Origin: Candidatus Trichorickettsia mobilis
GTDB taxonomy: Bacteria; Pseudomonadota; Alphaproteobacteria; Rickettsiales; Rickettsiaceae
Assembly: GCF_034366785.1 (NCBI RefSeq)
Contig: NZ_CP112932.1
Location: 558,001-622,000 of the forward strand
Length of the DNA: 64,000 bases
Reading direction: 5' to 3'
Numbering within the stretch: position 1 is the stretch's first letter; the number at the start of each line of letters is the position of its first letter. Below, one piece after another: positions 38,408-47,632 of this stretch. The translations under genes and the position numbers were made by a program. The notes under the pieces were generated by a model. The model searched no databases. It had not been told where the DNA came from and saw only the letters and a list, made by a program, of their open reading frames with translations.

Positions 38408-39364
38408 TTAGGTTATTGTTGAAGAGTTTAATACGTTTTTATATACAAAATGAGTCATATTTATTAGTACCCAAAATATTATTATGCAAGCAATTATCAT
38501 TTCAGCTATTCCAATATTATGCCAGATTCTGCCGGCTGTAGTGAATTCTCCAATAAAATGTGAATATTTTATAATAGCTGTCGCACCTATTGCCAAAGGA
38601 AATGTAAATGAAGCATAAAGTGGAATAAAACCGATACGCAATGGATTTATACGTACCATAGATAAATAAACTAAACCAGTCATCATCAATCCTAGCGGCA
38701 ACAATATTCCCACAATTAACGGTGATGGTTGTTCAAATACAGTTAAATAGCCTGCTAAACATAAGCTTGCTGGAGCACTCATTACAGCAAATGCAGGTAA
38801 TTGAGTGTTATTAATTCGCTCTCCAAAAATCAAACGATACATCATTATTGGTAACATAAAACAATAAAAACTGAAACCAATATAAAAAATAATTTGTGCC
38901 AGCTGCTGGTTATTCATAGGAATACTGGTAACGCAGGCTACAACTATTCCAACTGGAGGTATATACCAACTAGGTAAAACTTGGTTAAACTCAAAGGTTT
39001 TAATCTGGTAATAGAAAAAACTAGTAGCAAATATTATATGTAAGATAATTGCGAAGTACCACAAAACCTGACCAATCAATAAATATTCCTCAGCAATGAT
39101 ACTTGCAACTACCATTAATGCCATATCAAAAGCTGGAACAAAACTACCAGCTACTGGGTTGGCAATCTCATTTTTTAATAGCTGAAAATGAGCTAATTTT
39201 TTTATGGAAATCATAATTAGGATTAATATAGCAATACCAACAAAAATATAGCGTAAATTGGGGTGTACTTCTGATGCTAGCAAATTACCTAACCCCGATG
39301 CACCTAAAGCTAATCCAGACATCGCCACAGGTAAGTTTTTAAATTTATTTATCAAATTTATCAT
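38408..39364 (-). CDS. TDT/SLAC1-family carrier (TehA-like)
   Basis: The 318-residue inner-membrane protein has about ten helices and the family N-terminus KNLPVAMSGLALGASGLGNL. Further on PAFAVMSAPASLCLAGY and FIPLYASFTFPLAIGATA match this group, whose members include tellurite-resistance, dicarboxylate and SLAC1-type anion channels. The ATG at 39364 is preferred over a GTG eight codons upstream because it begins directly before the conserved part. The substrate is not predictable. Confidence 0.8.
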   Translation of the reverse strand: MINLINKFKNLPVAMSGLALGASGLGNLLASEVHPNLRYIFVGIAILILIMISIKKLAHFQLLKNEIANPVAGSFVPAFDMALMVVASIIAEEYLLIGQVLWYFAIILHIIFATSFFYYQIKTFEFNQVLPSWYIPPVGIVVACVTSIPMNNQQLAQIIFYIGFSFYCFMLPIMMYRLIFGERINNTQLPAFAVMSAPASLCLAGYLTVFEQPSPLIVGILLPLGLMMTGLVYLSMVRINPLRIGFIPLYASFTFPLAIGATAIIKYSHFIGEFTTAGRIWHNIGIAEMIIACIIIFWVLINMTHFVYKNVLNSSTIT

Positions 39365-39448
39365 TAAAATATCTCGCTTTTCGGACACGTTCTTACTTTT
39401 ACAGCTTAAGGCACCATCACAAAGTCATAAAACTCCGCACGTAAGAGC

Positions 39449-40798
39449 TTAAATATCCCGACCCCCTCCTTTGCTAACATTACTAGTTTTGCTTTGAGCA
39501 GATGGGATAGTACTCTTGTTTTCTGGCAATACGTTCACTCCTTTGCTTATCTCTTTTGCTTGCAATTTAACTTGTTCAAGCAGAGTATCCTTATTTTTTT
39601 CTGGGCTTTCTTTTGAGTAGCCGTGCCATAAATCTTTGAGGTAAGACACTATCTTTTGTATAAAATTTTTCTTTGGCACCTCAACTTCATTTGACTCTGC
39701 TCGTTGTTTAACTAAATCTTTGGTAAATCTTTCTAAATACCCTTGCGATTTACCGACAAATTTCTGTAAACTATTAGCTGCCTCATTGGCAACCAAATCA
39801 ATATCTTTTGAAGTTATTTTTGCCTTTAAACCATCTTTTTTAAATTCACCAATTCGTGTATCAATTTGATTCATAACTGTTTCAGCTAACGCTTCTTTAG
39901 TAAATTCCAGTTTTTTTAGATTTTCTACCTTTTCATGATCTATTTCCTCTGGTTTAGAAGAGAGTATCTTTTTAACCTCTCCCATCACTTCCTGTTTGTA
40001 TAATTTATCATGACCATTGTTTTGCAATATGCTATTTGAAAAATTATGATAATTTTCTACAATTGCTTGAGGAGTTTTAGACGGTAACTCAGATTTAATA
40101 TTTTGCAATTGTTCAACAATTTTTAGACCTACTTCACCAACACCAGCAACATCAATTACAACCTGTGGCTTAAACTCCGCTACACCAATTTTGCCTATTT
40201 TTGCAGTAATAGTTGCAGCAAGATAATCCTCAGATCGAAATTCAGTATGTACAGTATTATGAATGATACCATCATAAGTTTGCCTATTACAATCAAATGT
40301 CATTTTTTGTCCACCAACATACGACACGTTACTATCTTTATCTATGACAATTTTAGACATATTACCATCTCTGTTCATCCAATTCATAGGGTTAGTAATA
40401 TTTGATACTATTACCTCACCAAATCCAGCAAGTCCTCCAGCTATTCCACCTTGGTAAGCAGTGGCTAGAATATATTCCGCTTGATTTTGTGATAATTTAT
40501 ACTTATCATTGGTTAACGTGTCATACATATCTTTATAAGTTACCTTATAATCACTTCCCTTTTCTTTTTTATACGTAGCAGCTAAATCTACTATTCCTTC
40601 AGTAGTCTCAATACAAAAATTAGGAGTGCGATTTATATCTTTATTAAAATTCTCCTGAACTTTATCGGTGTTCATTTGTATTACCTCATTGGGTAATTTA
40701 CAGCTTTGGTCATATTCAGGAGCAAAATCAGTAAGCTTCTTTAAAACTTTATCTTCCTGTTTTGCCGCATCTTCTGTAGTAAAACTATGTGATTTCAT
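39449..40798 (-). CDS. Hypothetical polar protein, candidate effector
   Basis: I recognise no family in this 449-residue protein. It has no signal peptide; one Gly-rich weakly hydrophobic stretch (YQGGIAGGLAGFGEVIVSNI, about 125-144) is the only candidate membrane segment. The second half is helical and charged, with probable coiled coils (about 280-360), and the C-terminus is Lys/Ser-rich, ending SKGGGRDI. The composition and its place opposite the pseudo-amidase gene in an accessory block recall secreted rickettsial effectors, but that is inference only. Confidence 0.55.
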   Translation of the reverse strand: MKSHSFTTEDAAKQEDKVLKKLTDFAPEYDQSCKLPNEVIQMNTDKVQENFNKDINRTPNFCIETTEGIVDLAATYKKEKGSDYKVTYKDMYDTLTNDKYKLSQNQAEYILATAYQGGIAGGLAGFGEVIVSNITNPMNWMNRDGNMSKIVIDKDSNVSYVGGQKMTFDCNRQTYDGIIHNTVHTEFRSEDYLAATITAKIGKIGVAEFKPQVVIDVAGVGEVGLKIVEQLQNIKSELPSKTPQAIVENYHNFSNSILQNNGHDKLYKQEVMGEVKKILSSKPEEIDHEKVENLKKLEFTKEALAETVMNQIDTRIGEFKKDGLKAKITSKDIDLVANEAANSLQKFVGKSQGYLERFTKDLVKQRAESNEVEVPKKNFIQKIVSYLKDLWHGYSKESPEKNKDTLLEQVKLQAKEISKGVNVLPENKSTIPSAQSKTSNVSKGGGRDI

Positions 40799-41137
40799 AA
40801 AAACCTCTTGCTTAAAAGTTACTGAACTATACTAGTTTAATTAATTAAAACTATATTAGATTCTTACACTTGGGATTTAAAATATGACAAAATATGGTAG
40901 TTTCTCTTACTCTTAAGCGTAGGAACTACTGAATTAGTACATTAAAATCTATCAATGAGAAAGGATTTTATCAAAGATTTACTGTAACATCTTATTTACT
41001 TTCAAAAATTTTACTTTTATAACTTAAGAGCGTGCAAAACACGTGCACCCAGGCGCTTAAAAGATTTTATATTATTTGCAGTATTGCTTTACTCGCAATA
41101 TCTAAATAATAACTACAATACAGCAACAGGAGGAATT
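40799..41137. promoter_or_regulatory. Divergent control region of two accessory genes
   Basis: This 339-nt gap lies between divergent starts. It holds a hairpin GTAGTTTCTC...AGGAACTAC (about 40900-40930) and another, CTTAAGAGCG...GGCGCTTAA (41022-41060), containing GTGCAAAACACGTGCAC. No gene is seen. The two hairpins could be regulatory, but no known motif is matched. Confidence 0.35.
41128..41133 (+). promoter_or_regulatory. Consensus Shine-Dalgarno AGGAGG
   Basis: The perfect AGGAGG is four bases from the ATG at 41138 and fixes that start against an upstream in-frame ATG at 41084. Confidence 0.8.
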
Positions 41138-42247
41138 ATGAAATCGCAAGACAACTCTAAGATTGAAGAGCTAGAAAACCTAAACATAAATACAACTTAT
41201 CTAAGAAAAAATGCAGAAAATTTCTCGCTTGCTCCAAAAGGACAAGAACAAGACATAGAATTCAACAAATGTAATTATTATACTGATCGGAAAGCCAATA
41301 TTTCGGCTCAATATATAGTCCACACATATTCCGTTGGTACTTTAGAAAATACATTAGCTAAAATGGTTCTAGCTGAGGATCAAAATATTACTCTAACAAG
41401 AGGCTCAGGAGTATCAGTACATTATGTTATTGATATGGATGGTACCATATATCCGCTAGTGCCTGACAATAAAAAACCATGGGCTACTGGGGTCGGTAAC
41501 TTAACAAGCAAGAGTACACTAAACCACAATATTGAAGCTATAAAAAATGATATGAATAATTTTTGCATAGCTATTATGTCAATTAATGATGGCAAAAGCC
41601 CCTTAACCCAAAAACAATATGAGTCTAATCTAAAATTAACTAGTCATTTAGTTGAAACTCATCATATTAATCCTGAGCAAGTGATAGCACTTGCAGATTG
41701 GGCTCCAGGTCGTCATATCGCACCTGGTCCATATTTTCCTTGGGGAAACTTTGCTAAAAATGGTATAGGATTATGGGCGGATATTGAACGTAAAAAAGAC
41801 CCTGAAGTGATAGTATCTTACAAACAAAAACCTATTTCCGAAGAGGTTGAACATATACAGCAAGCTTTGCAAGAATTATCACAAAAATATTCTACTGGTA
41901 ACAACTTATCAGAAGTAGTAAAACAATACTGTCAAACCTCAAAAAGCTTTAAAGAAGAATTTTCTGCTGCAAGAATTAAAGATATTGATTCCCAATTAAC
42001 AAATGGCCTAGGAATGGTAGGAATACCGAATGAGAAAGATTATGAAGGACATTTAGGTTCTGCTACTTTATCCGAAATGCTGTGCTTTAACCTGCACCAT
42101 CTTGGAGAACAAATTATTAACTCACCGCTTCAACAGGTATACGATCAAGGATTATGGAAAGATTCTTCTGATTCTGAAGCTAGAGGACTACTTGGTGAGT
42201 GGAATGCTAATAGCCAAAGCATATTAGATGCTATTCTAGATAGTTAA
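41138..42247 (+). CDS. Amidase_2-fold protein lacking catalytic residues (pseudo-amidase)
   Basis: The 369-residue protein aligns with N-acetylmuramoyl-L-alanine amidases of the AmpD type (about residues 55-205). IVHTYSV carries the first zinc histidine (H62), and HYVIDMDGTIYPLVPD is well conserved. The later catalytic elements are all changed: the GHSDIAPGRKxDPGP block reads ALADWAPGRHIAPGP, so zinc His is L185, Lys is H193 and zinc Asp is A195; the IGIE glutamate is M147. The fold should be kept but not the enzyme. The C-terminal 165 residues are of unknown type and helical. There is no signal peptide. Confidence 0.75.
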   Translation: MKSQDNSKIEELENLNINTTYLRKNAENFSLAPKGQEQDIEFNKCNYYTDRKANISAQYIVHTYSVGTLENTLAKMVLAEDQNITLTRGSGVSVHYVIDMDGTIYPLVPDNKKPWATGVGNLTSKSTLNHNIEAIKNDMNNFCIAIMSINDGKSPLTQKQYESNLKLTSHLVETHHINPEQVIALADWAPGRHIAPGPYFPWGNFAKNGIGLWADIERKKDPEVIVSYKQKPISEEVEHIQQALQELSQKYSTGNNLSEVVKQYCQTSKSFKEEFSAARIKDIDSQLTNGLGMVGIPNEKDYEGHLGSATLSEMLCFNLHHLGEQIINSPLQQVYDQGLWKDSSDSEARGLLGEWNANSQSILDAILDS

Positions 42248-42279
42248 TAATATATCTTTATAGCTTTTTCATAAAAGTT

Positions 42280-42355
42280 ATATTTGTGTGATTCGTATAC
42301 ATCGTTACAACTCGGACAATTGAATTGTAATAATGTATACGAATCACACAAATAT
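42280..42355. repeat. Near-perfect 31-bp hairpin between the pseudo-amidase and ccmF
   Basis: Arms of 31 bp (starting ATATTTGTGTGATTCGTATA) differ at only two positions and flank a 14-nt loop. CTCGCAATGAC, a common rickettsial repeat end, follows directly. It could terminate both convergent genes, although no T-run follows. Confidence 0.85.
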
Positions 42356-42387
42356 CTCGCAATGACAGACTCTAAAACTCCAAATTA

Positions 42388-44304
42388 TTATGCTTCGACT
42401 GTTTTACCATGCTTATCCTTCTGTCTATCTGACTGCGAGCAAAATAGTGTGTTCAATAAGCTGATTAACAAGCCACTAACAATAATTATTGCAGATAACC
42501 AAATTAAGCTAATGAATGGTCGATAATATATTTTGGCATGAACAACATCCTCATCTACCCTACTTAGAACTGCATAAAGGTCATGAGTAATGTAAGAAAA
42601 TATATCACTTTCTTGAGATAGACTTTGTTCAATAATGTAAAATCTATTCTCAGGTTTAAGGATAGTAATCTTATGAGTACTGTTATCATCAATCCAAAAT
42701 TCTGCAATTTGACGATAATAATTTACACCCTTAGCAAATCTAATATCTTTTAATTGGATATTAAACTGCATCAAATCAATAGTGTCGTCTACTTTACCGA
42801 TGAATTCTGTTTCTCTTTGCAGTAACCCATTAAAAGTACAGCTAAGGACCAATAAACCTAAACCAGCGTGACTCAAAATCATAGCCATAGTTTTTTCTGG
42901 CGGCATTCTTTTAAAATAATTACTACTTGTCAGTAATAGTATTAACATTTGTAAGATTAGAAAGATTGCGGCCATCACTGCACTAGCTGAAATTATAGTA
43001 TAAGAGACTTTTATGCTACTAATACAAGTTAATAAAACAGCAAGTACTAGAGTAACAATATATTTACGACAATTCTTTGGTACTGAAAAGATAGCAGCAA
43101 GGAAAGTAGTAATAATAGTCACCGGAATAAAACTATGAATAAAATATTGATACTCCACTGATATCAGCTCATTGCGCCATAAATGACGAACTACTGGATA
43201 AAGTACTGAGGTCGCTAATATTAACAGTCCTATTAACCAAAAAATATTGCCGATGATTATTCCTCTCTCTTTAAACATAAGTGGTCTGTTAATAATTGTT
43301 AATTGACGAAATGCTAACAAGCCAATGCTGCTTAAAGCAATAACCGAAAAAATAATTAACATATATATGCCACGTTCTGGCGATGATGCAAACGAGTGAA
43401 TTGATACAATTATTCCAGAACGCACCAAAAATGTTCCCAAAATTGATAATAGGTAAGTGATGATAGATAAGTTAAGGCTCCAATAAATAAATTTTCTGGA
43501 TATTATAGTTATTGATATCGTATGATGTAACGCAATAGCCGATAACCATGGCATCAGCGAAATATTTTCTACTGGATCAAAAAACCAAAATCCTCCCCAA
43601 CCCAATTCTCGATATGCCCACCAGGATCCAAGACTGATTCCACAAGTCATTGCTAATATTCCACAATGAGCAAATGTCTTAGCTAGCTTTAATAATTTGG
43701 ATATACGATTTACTTCATCGGTATTAATTAATAATATAATACAACTGACAGTAAATGGTACTACATAACAAATATAGCCTAAATATAATATTGGTGGATG
43801 AATAGCCAATGCTATATCTTGTAGCATTGGATTTAATCCTAGTCCTTCAGCTGGAGTAAATGATAATTTATGAAATGGATTTGAAGTAAAATAGATAAAA
43901 CTACCAAACATTAGTTGTAACAGCGATAATATAATAATTTGGTAACGATTAATGAGATGATCGATATGGTTATTAAACAAAAATGCTACAGGCGATAAGT
44001 ATAGATATATACAATTTATGATACTAAGCAGACACAGCCATAGTAAAATTGAACCTTCATGGCTAGCCCAACTACCAGCGATTTTATATACTAACGGCTT
44101 AATAGTACTTGAGTTAAGAAAAACATTTTGGATTGAGAAATCCGAAATGATAAACCCATAAACTAATAATATGAATGAGAATATTGAACAAAAACAACTT
44201 AAGTACAATAATCTTCGACCATAAATAGTATGAGATAATATTATTGCGATTACGCTTGATAATATCGCTAATATTTGTATTAGGTTTCCCAATATACTAA
44301 TCAC
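42388..44304 (-). CDS. ccmF: Cytochrome c heme lyase subunit CcmF
   Basis: CcmF works in system I cytochrome c maturation and attaches heme to apocytochrome in the periplasm. The 638-residue protein has about 15 helices, with the early GSWASHEGSILLW signature and the WWD heme-handling domain (GWGGFWFFDPVENISLMPW), here with Phe at two positions that are usually Trp. A periplasmic C-terminal segment and a last helix are present. Its start overlaps the CorC-like gene's stop by eight bases. Confidence 0.93.
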   Translation of the reverse strand: MISILGNLIQILAILSSVIAIILSHTIYGRRLLYLSCFCSIFSFILLVYGFIISDFSIQNVFLNSSTIKPLVYKIAGSWASHEGSILLWLCLLSIINCIYLYLSPVAFLFNNHIDHLINRYQIIILSLLQLMFGSFIYFTSNPFHKLSFTPAEGLGLNPMLQDIALAIHPPILYLGYICYVVPFTVSCIILLINTDEVNRISKLLKLAKTFAHCGILAMTCGISLGSWWAYRELGWGGFWFFDPVENISLMPWLSAIALHHTISITIISRKFIYWSLNLSIITYLLSILGTFLVRSGIIVSIHSFASSPERGIYMLIIFSVIALSSIGLLAFRQLTIINRPLMFKERGIIIGNIFWLIGLLILATSVLYPVVRHLWRNELISVEYQYFIHSFIPVTIITTFLAAIFSVPKNCRKYIVTLVLAVLLTCISSIKVSYTIISASAVMAAIFLILQMLILLLTSSNYFKRMPPEKTMAMILSHAGLGLLVLSCTFNGLLQRETEFIGKVDDTIDLMQFNIQLKDIRFAKGVNYYRQIAEFWIDDNSTHKITILKPENRFYIIEQSLSQESDIFSYITHDLYAVLSRVDEDVVHAKIYYRPFISLIWLSAIIIVSGLLISLLNTLFCSQSDRQKDKHGKTVEA

Positions 44305-45571
44305 CGTTATTATCGTGTGTAGCTAAGATTTTAATTTTAACAGTATGAATTCTGTTTGCTATTTTTTTTACTATAACCATTTTTAAATTAAAAATCTCAA
44401 TACTCTCTCCTTGGTTTGGTATTCTAGCGATTTTATGAATAATTAGTCCCGCAATAGTATTAGCATCATCGTCTGGTAATTCCCAATTTAACTCTCGATT
44501 AAGGTCACGAATAGTGGTGGCACCATCTACTATATATTCAACATCTGATTTCTTGATAATTGCTTCTCCTGATCTGTCATATTCATCATGAATTTGTCCT
44601 ACTATTTCTTCCAAAATATCTTCAAGAGTAATGATACCTTGCAAATCTCCATATTCATCGACAACACATGCCAAGTGATTCTTGCGCTCTTTAAAGGCAT
44701 GCAACTGTTGAATTACTAAAGCATTATCCGGAATAAACCATGGTTGGCTTAATAGCTTAGAGATATTGATTTTAGCATGATCATTGCCGTTATCATATAG
44801 CGCACGTAATAAATCTCTGATATGCAAAACCCCAATAATATTATCGGTGCTTTCTTTCCAAATTGGAATTCTAGTATTAGGACTAGATAGTGCCATCTGA
44901 ATTATTTCTGAATTTGGTAAGTCAATATTAAGGGTTATCATTTTACTTCTATGCACCATAATTTCGGATACCGTCATATCACGAATATCTAAAATTCCTT
45001 CCAACATATCACGATCAGTTTTATAGACATTTCCTTCCTGATGCTGATGCTCAATAATACCGCGAACTTCATCTGCACCAGAAATTTCCTGTGTCAGATT
45101 GATACGGAACACAAAACAGAAAATTTTAAGTGCTAGATCAAGCATTTTATTGACTGGAGCTAGTAACTTTAAAAAAACTACTACTACTCGCGCATTAAAC
45201 AGTACTATTTCTTCCGCTTTAGTTACCGCAATAGCTTTTGGAATGACTTCAGCAAATACAATGATTAAAAATGCCATCACAGCGGAAGATAAGAGAGTGG
45301 CTATACTGTGATCTTCTATTAGATCAATAAACAGGCTAGTAGCAATAGTTGTGCATATTGTGTTAATCAGGCTGTTACCAATTAACATAGTACTGATAAC
45401 TTTTTCTTTCACTTTCAAAATTTGTAAAGCAATTACCGCTCTTTTATTGCCTCTGGATTTTAATTTATATATTTTCCCTGGAGAAGTAGCAGTAATAGCA
45501 GTTTCAGTTGCTGCCAATAATGCAGAAATTATTAGCATTATGGCGATTAGTAGTATTGTGAGTAACACCAT
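44297..45571 (-). CDS. HlyC/CorC (CNNM) family transporter-like protein
   Basis: The 424-residue inner-membrane protein has a DUF21 domain with three or four helices (about 1-140), two CBS domains (about 200-325, with MVHRSKMITLN and LACVVDEYGDLQGIITLEDILEEIVG) and a C-terminal CorC_HlyC domain (YIVDGATTIRDLN). Relatives handle Mg or Co; the hemolysin label in this family is historical. It is coupled to ccmF by an eight-base overlap. Confidence 0.88.
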   Translation of the reverse strand: MVLLTILLIAIMLIISALLAATETAITATSPGKIYKLKSRGNKRAVIALQILKVKEKVISTMLIGNSLINTICTTIATSLFIDLIEDHSIATLLSSAVMAFLIIVFAEVIPKAIAVTKAEEIVLFNARVVVVFLKLLAPVNKMLDLALKIFCFVFRINLTQEISGADEVRGIIEHQHQEGNVYKTDRDMLEGILDIRDMTVSEIMVHRSKMITLNIDLPNSEIIQMALSSPNTRIPIWKESTDNIIGVLHIRDLLRALYDNGNDHAKINISKLLSQPWFIPDNALVIQQLHAFKERKNHLACVVDEYGDLQGIITLEDILEEIVGQIHDEYDRSGEAIIKKSDVEYIVDGATTIRDLNRELNWELPDDDANTIAGLIIHKIARIPNQGESIEIFNLKMVIVKKIANRIHTVKIKILATHDNNGD

Positions 45572-45994
45572 TGATTTAATTCTATAGTTAGATTCGGTAT
45601 ATTTTAATTTTGACTGTTGTAAATTGCAACATATTCTCTCAATACTATAGAATTATAGACGTAAAATCTATAATAGACCTTTCTTATAAACTATATTCAA
45701 AGAAGTATATACCTCTCATAAATGAAAAGTTGGAAAAATTGCAGTGAGTAGCCTTGAATAGCAGTAGTCATGCTGAACTTGTTTCAGCATGACAAATATT
45801 TTTACCAACTTTTCATTTACGAGAAGTATACTGCGAGTAATGAAAAGTTGTCATGACTCGTCACTCGTCTGAGCTGAACGCCGTAAGCGCGTGGCAATTC
45901 AGTCCTAAGCACTTTATGTGTGGTAGATCTGGATTGCCACGTCGCCCTTCGGGCTCCTCGCAATGACGTCTTTTGGTTACTGCCAACTTTTTAT
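45572..45994. other. Repeat-filled gap between the CorC-like and ABC genes
   Basis: About 420 nt with no gene. It is almost entirely made of two adjoining palindromic elements and their inserts. It includes a GC-rich stretch (GCCACGTCGCCCTTCGGGCT, then CCTCGCAATGAC) that belongs to a repeat family widespread in rickettsial genomes. Confidence 0.6.
45708..45830. repeat. Palindromic element with nested hairpin
   Basis: Arms of 26 bp (TATACCTCTCATAAATGAAA start; complement at 45805-45830) match at 24 positions. The loop contains the perfect GTCATGCTGAA/TTCAGCATGAC hairpin at 45767-45793 that also occurs at 30620. Confidence 0.75.
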
Positions 45995-46009
45995 TTACCC
46001 GCAGTATAC
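45826..46009. repeat. Palindromic element overlapping the 3' end of the ABC ATPase gene
   Basis: The left arm GTATACTGCGAGTAATGAAA and the right arm (complement GTATACTGCGGGTAAATAAA) extend to AAGTTG. The left arm shares its first bases with the preceding element. The right arm encodes the last four residues and the stop of the ABC gene. Confidence 0.7.
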
Positions 46010-47632
46010 CTCACCTACTATTGATAAATCCTCCTCATATGTTCTAGACTCAATACCTAATACCTTAACTTCATCATCACCAAAATCTATTCGTTGATTA
46101 TAAAAACTATCATAATTATTGTCTGCAGCGTGATGATCAATTGTAATAAATTTAGTATTAGCTAAATAATTCTTTAACGCCTTTTGCATCAGCATTATTG
46201 ATTTTTTATCAAGAGCACTAAATGTTTCATCAAGTAATAAGATATCTGGTTGTTTAATTATCGCTCTAATAACTGCTATTTTTTGTTTTTGTCCTCCGCT
46301 CAAACAAAAATTTGTACTATTCAATTTGGATATTAAACCTGTGTCATTATCTTCTTCGTTTATAAATTGATCAATTTCTAGCTCTTTAAATAATTCAATA
46401 ATTCTAGTCGTTAAAGCTCCTTTTGTACTGATATCAAAGTTAGTTGCATGTTCTAATGTAATCAATTCAAATAAAGTAGCTGTTGGCGGCAAATATAATG
46501 CCTGATTAAGCAATAAAATAGTAGCTTCTTTACCATTGATTAAAGGCAAAGAAATTTCTCCTAAAACTTCGAATGGATCAACAACTGGGAATCCAGCAAG
46601 AATTTTGAAGAAAGTACTTTTACCCTTTCCGGCTGGACCTGTAATAACTTCATTTTTATTTAATTCTAGTGCTAAATGTCCAATATTTAGTATTTCTTGA
46701 CCTTGTAGTTTTAGCAAAAAATTATCAAAGATAATTTTATCGTCTTCATTATATCTGCATTCTAAAGCACTAGTATATGGTTTAGCAATGGTTGCTAATA
46801 ATTCATCTATTCTAGCTTTTCTTAGTTCAAAATCTGGTAGTCGTAGTGTAGCACCACCATTCAAGAATGATGAAACGTCACTCAACCAATTCATAATTAA
46901 CGGAAGCTGCTCCACAGTAATTTGCCCATCATTAATTCTAAATCCATAATAAAGCACCTTTATTACGTCTAGCAACTTATTTACAATGTCACTACTGGTG
47001 CTTTGCAGTGCTTGTAAATATTTCATCCTAAAGCTATTTTCATCAATACGATTAACAATATCTTGATATTTATGTTGAATTAATTTATTAGCTCCATCTA
47101 ATAACATTAGAGTATAATTTTTAGAAAAACTTGAGACTATACTCTGCTTCTCACTAGCCTGAGCTTCTCCTTGTTTGTACAACTCTACTATTGGGTCTCC
47201 TAAAAATTTTTTGTTAATTTTGCTGTCTATACAGTGCATGATAGTATTGATAACCAACAATGTAACGCTTGCTGGATCTGTATCTATAATCTCCTTAAAA
47301 GCACCAATATGCTTTATTGTATTTTTACTCAGAGTATCAAGTTGTATTGTTCCAAGCGCTAATAAACTATTTAAATCAGTTGGTAGATTTTCAGTAATTG
47401 ATCCTGTATCTTTTATGGTCAACACTTTTCGACTATTTTCATCTTTAAGTAAAAACTCGTTTAAACCTTTGGTTTCTATGGCATTCTTAACACTACTACC
47501 TACATACTCCTTAGCATAATCGATTATACTATTGATGATCTTGTTAGCTAATAAAACAACTGAAATTTTCACCGCAGTTCCTCCGAGTTTTTTTAAGCTT
47601 TGATCAACATTTCCTTTAATTAAAGTTTGCAC
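45995..47632 (-). CDS. ABC ATPase with a membrane domain that has lost hydrophobicity
   Basis: The 545-residue protein has an intact C-terminal NBD: Walker A GPAGKGKST, signature CLSGGQKQK, Walker B ILLLDETFSALD, H-loop ITIDHH. The first 330 residues follow the layout of an SbmA/BacA-type membrane domain (compare ITVEQLPLIMNWLSDVSSFL with the TLGVLMQIVDSFRRMEEALS of the intact relative at 20001-21704), but nearly all of the membrane helices have become polar. It overlaps the small membrane-protein gene by 13 nt. It may have become a soluble or peripheral ATPase, or be decaying. The last residues VYCG come from a repeat. Confidence 0.65.
   Translation of the reverse strand: MQTLIKGNVDQSLKKLGGTAVKISVVLLANKIINSIIDYAKEYVGSSVKNAIETKGLNEFLLKDENSRKVLTIKDTGSITENLPTDLNSLLALGTIQLDTLSKNTIKHIGAFKEIIDTDPASVTLLVINTIMHCIDSKINKKFLGDPIVELYKQGEAQASEKQSIVSSFSKNYTLMLLDGANKLIQHKYQDIVNRIDENSFRMKYLQALQSTSSDIVNKLLDVIKVLYYGFRINDGQITVEQLPLIMNWLSDVSSFLNGGATLRLPDFELRKARIDELLATIAKPYTSALECRYNEDDKIIFDNFLLKLQGQEILNIGHLALELNKNEVITGPAGKGKSTFFKILAGFPVVDPFEVLGEISLPLINGKEATILLLNQALYLPPTATLFELITLEHATNFDISTKGALTTRIIELFKELEIDQFINEEDNDTGLISKLNSTNFCLSGGQKQKIAVIRAIIKQPDILLLDETFSALDKKSIMLMQKALKNYLANTKFITIDHHAADNNYDSFYNQRIDFGDDEVKVLGIESRTYEEDLSIVGEVYCG

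Noticed and set aside
45884-45966. GC-rich patch as evidence of horizontally acquired DNA
   Set aside because: The sequence (GCCACGTCGCCCTTCGGGCT) is a repeat type common in rickettsial genomes, so composition alone does not show transfer.
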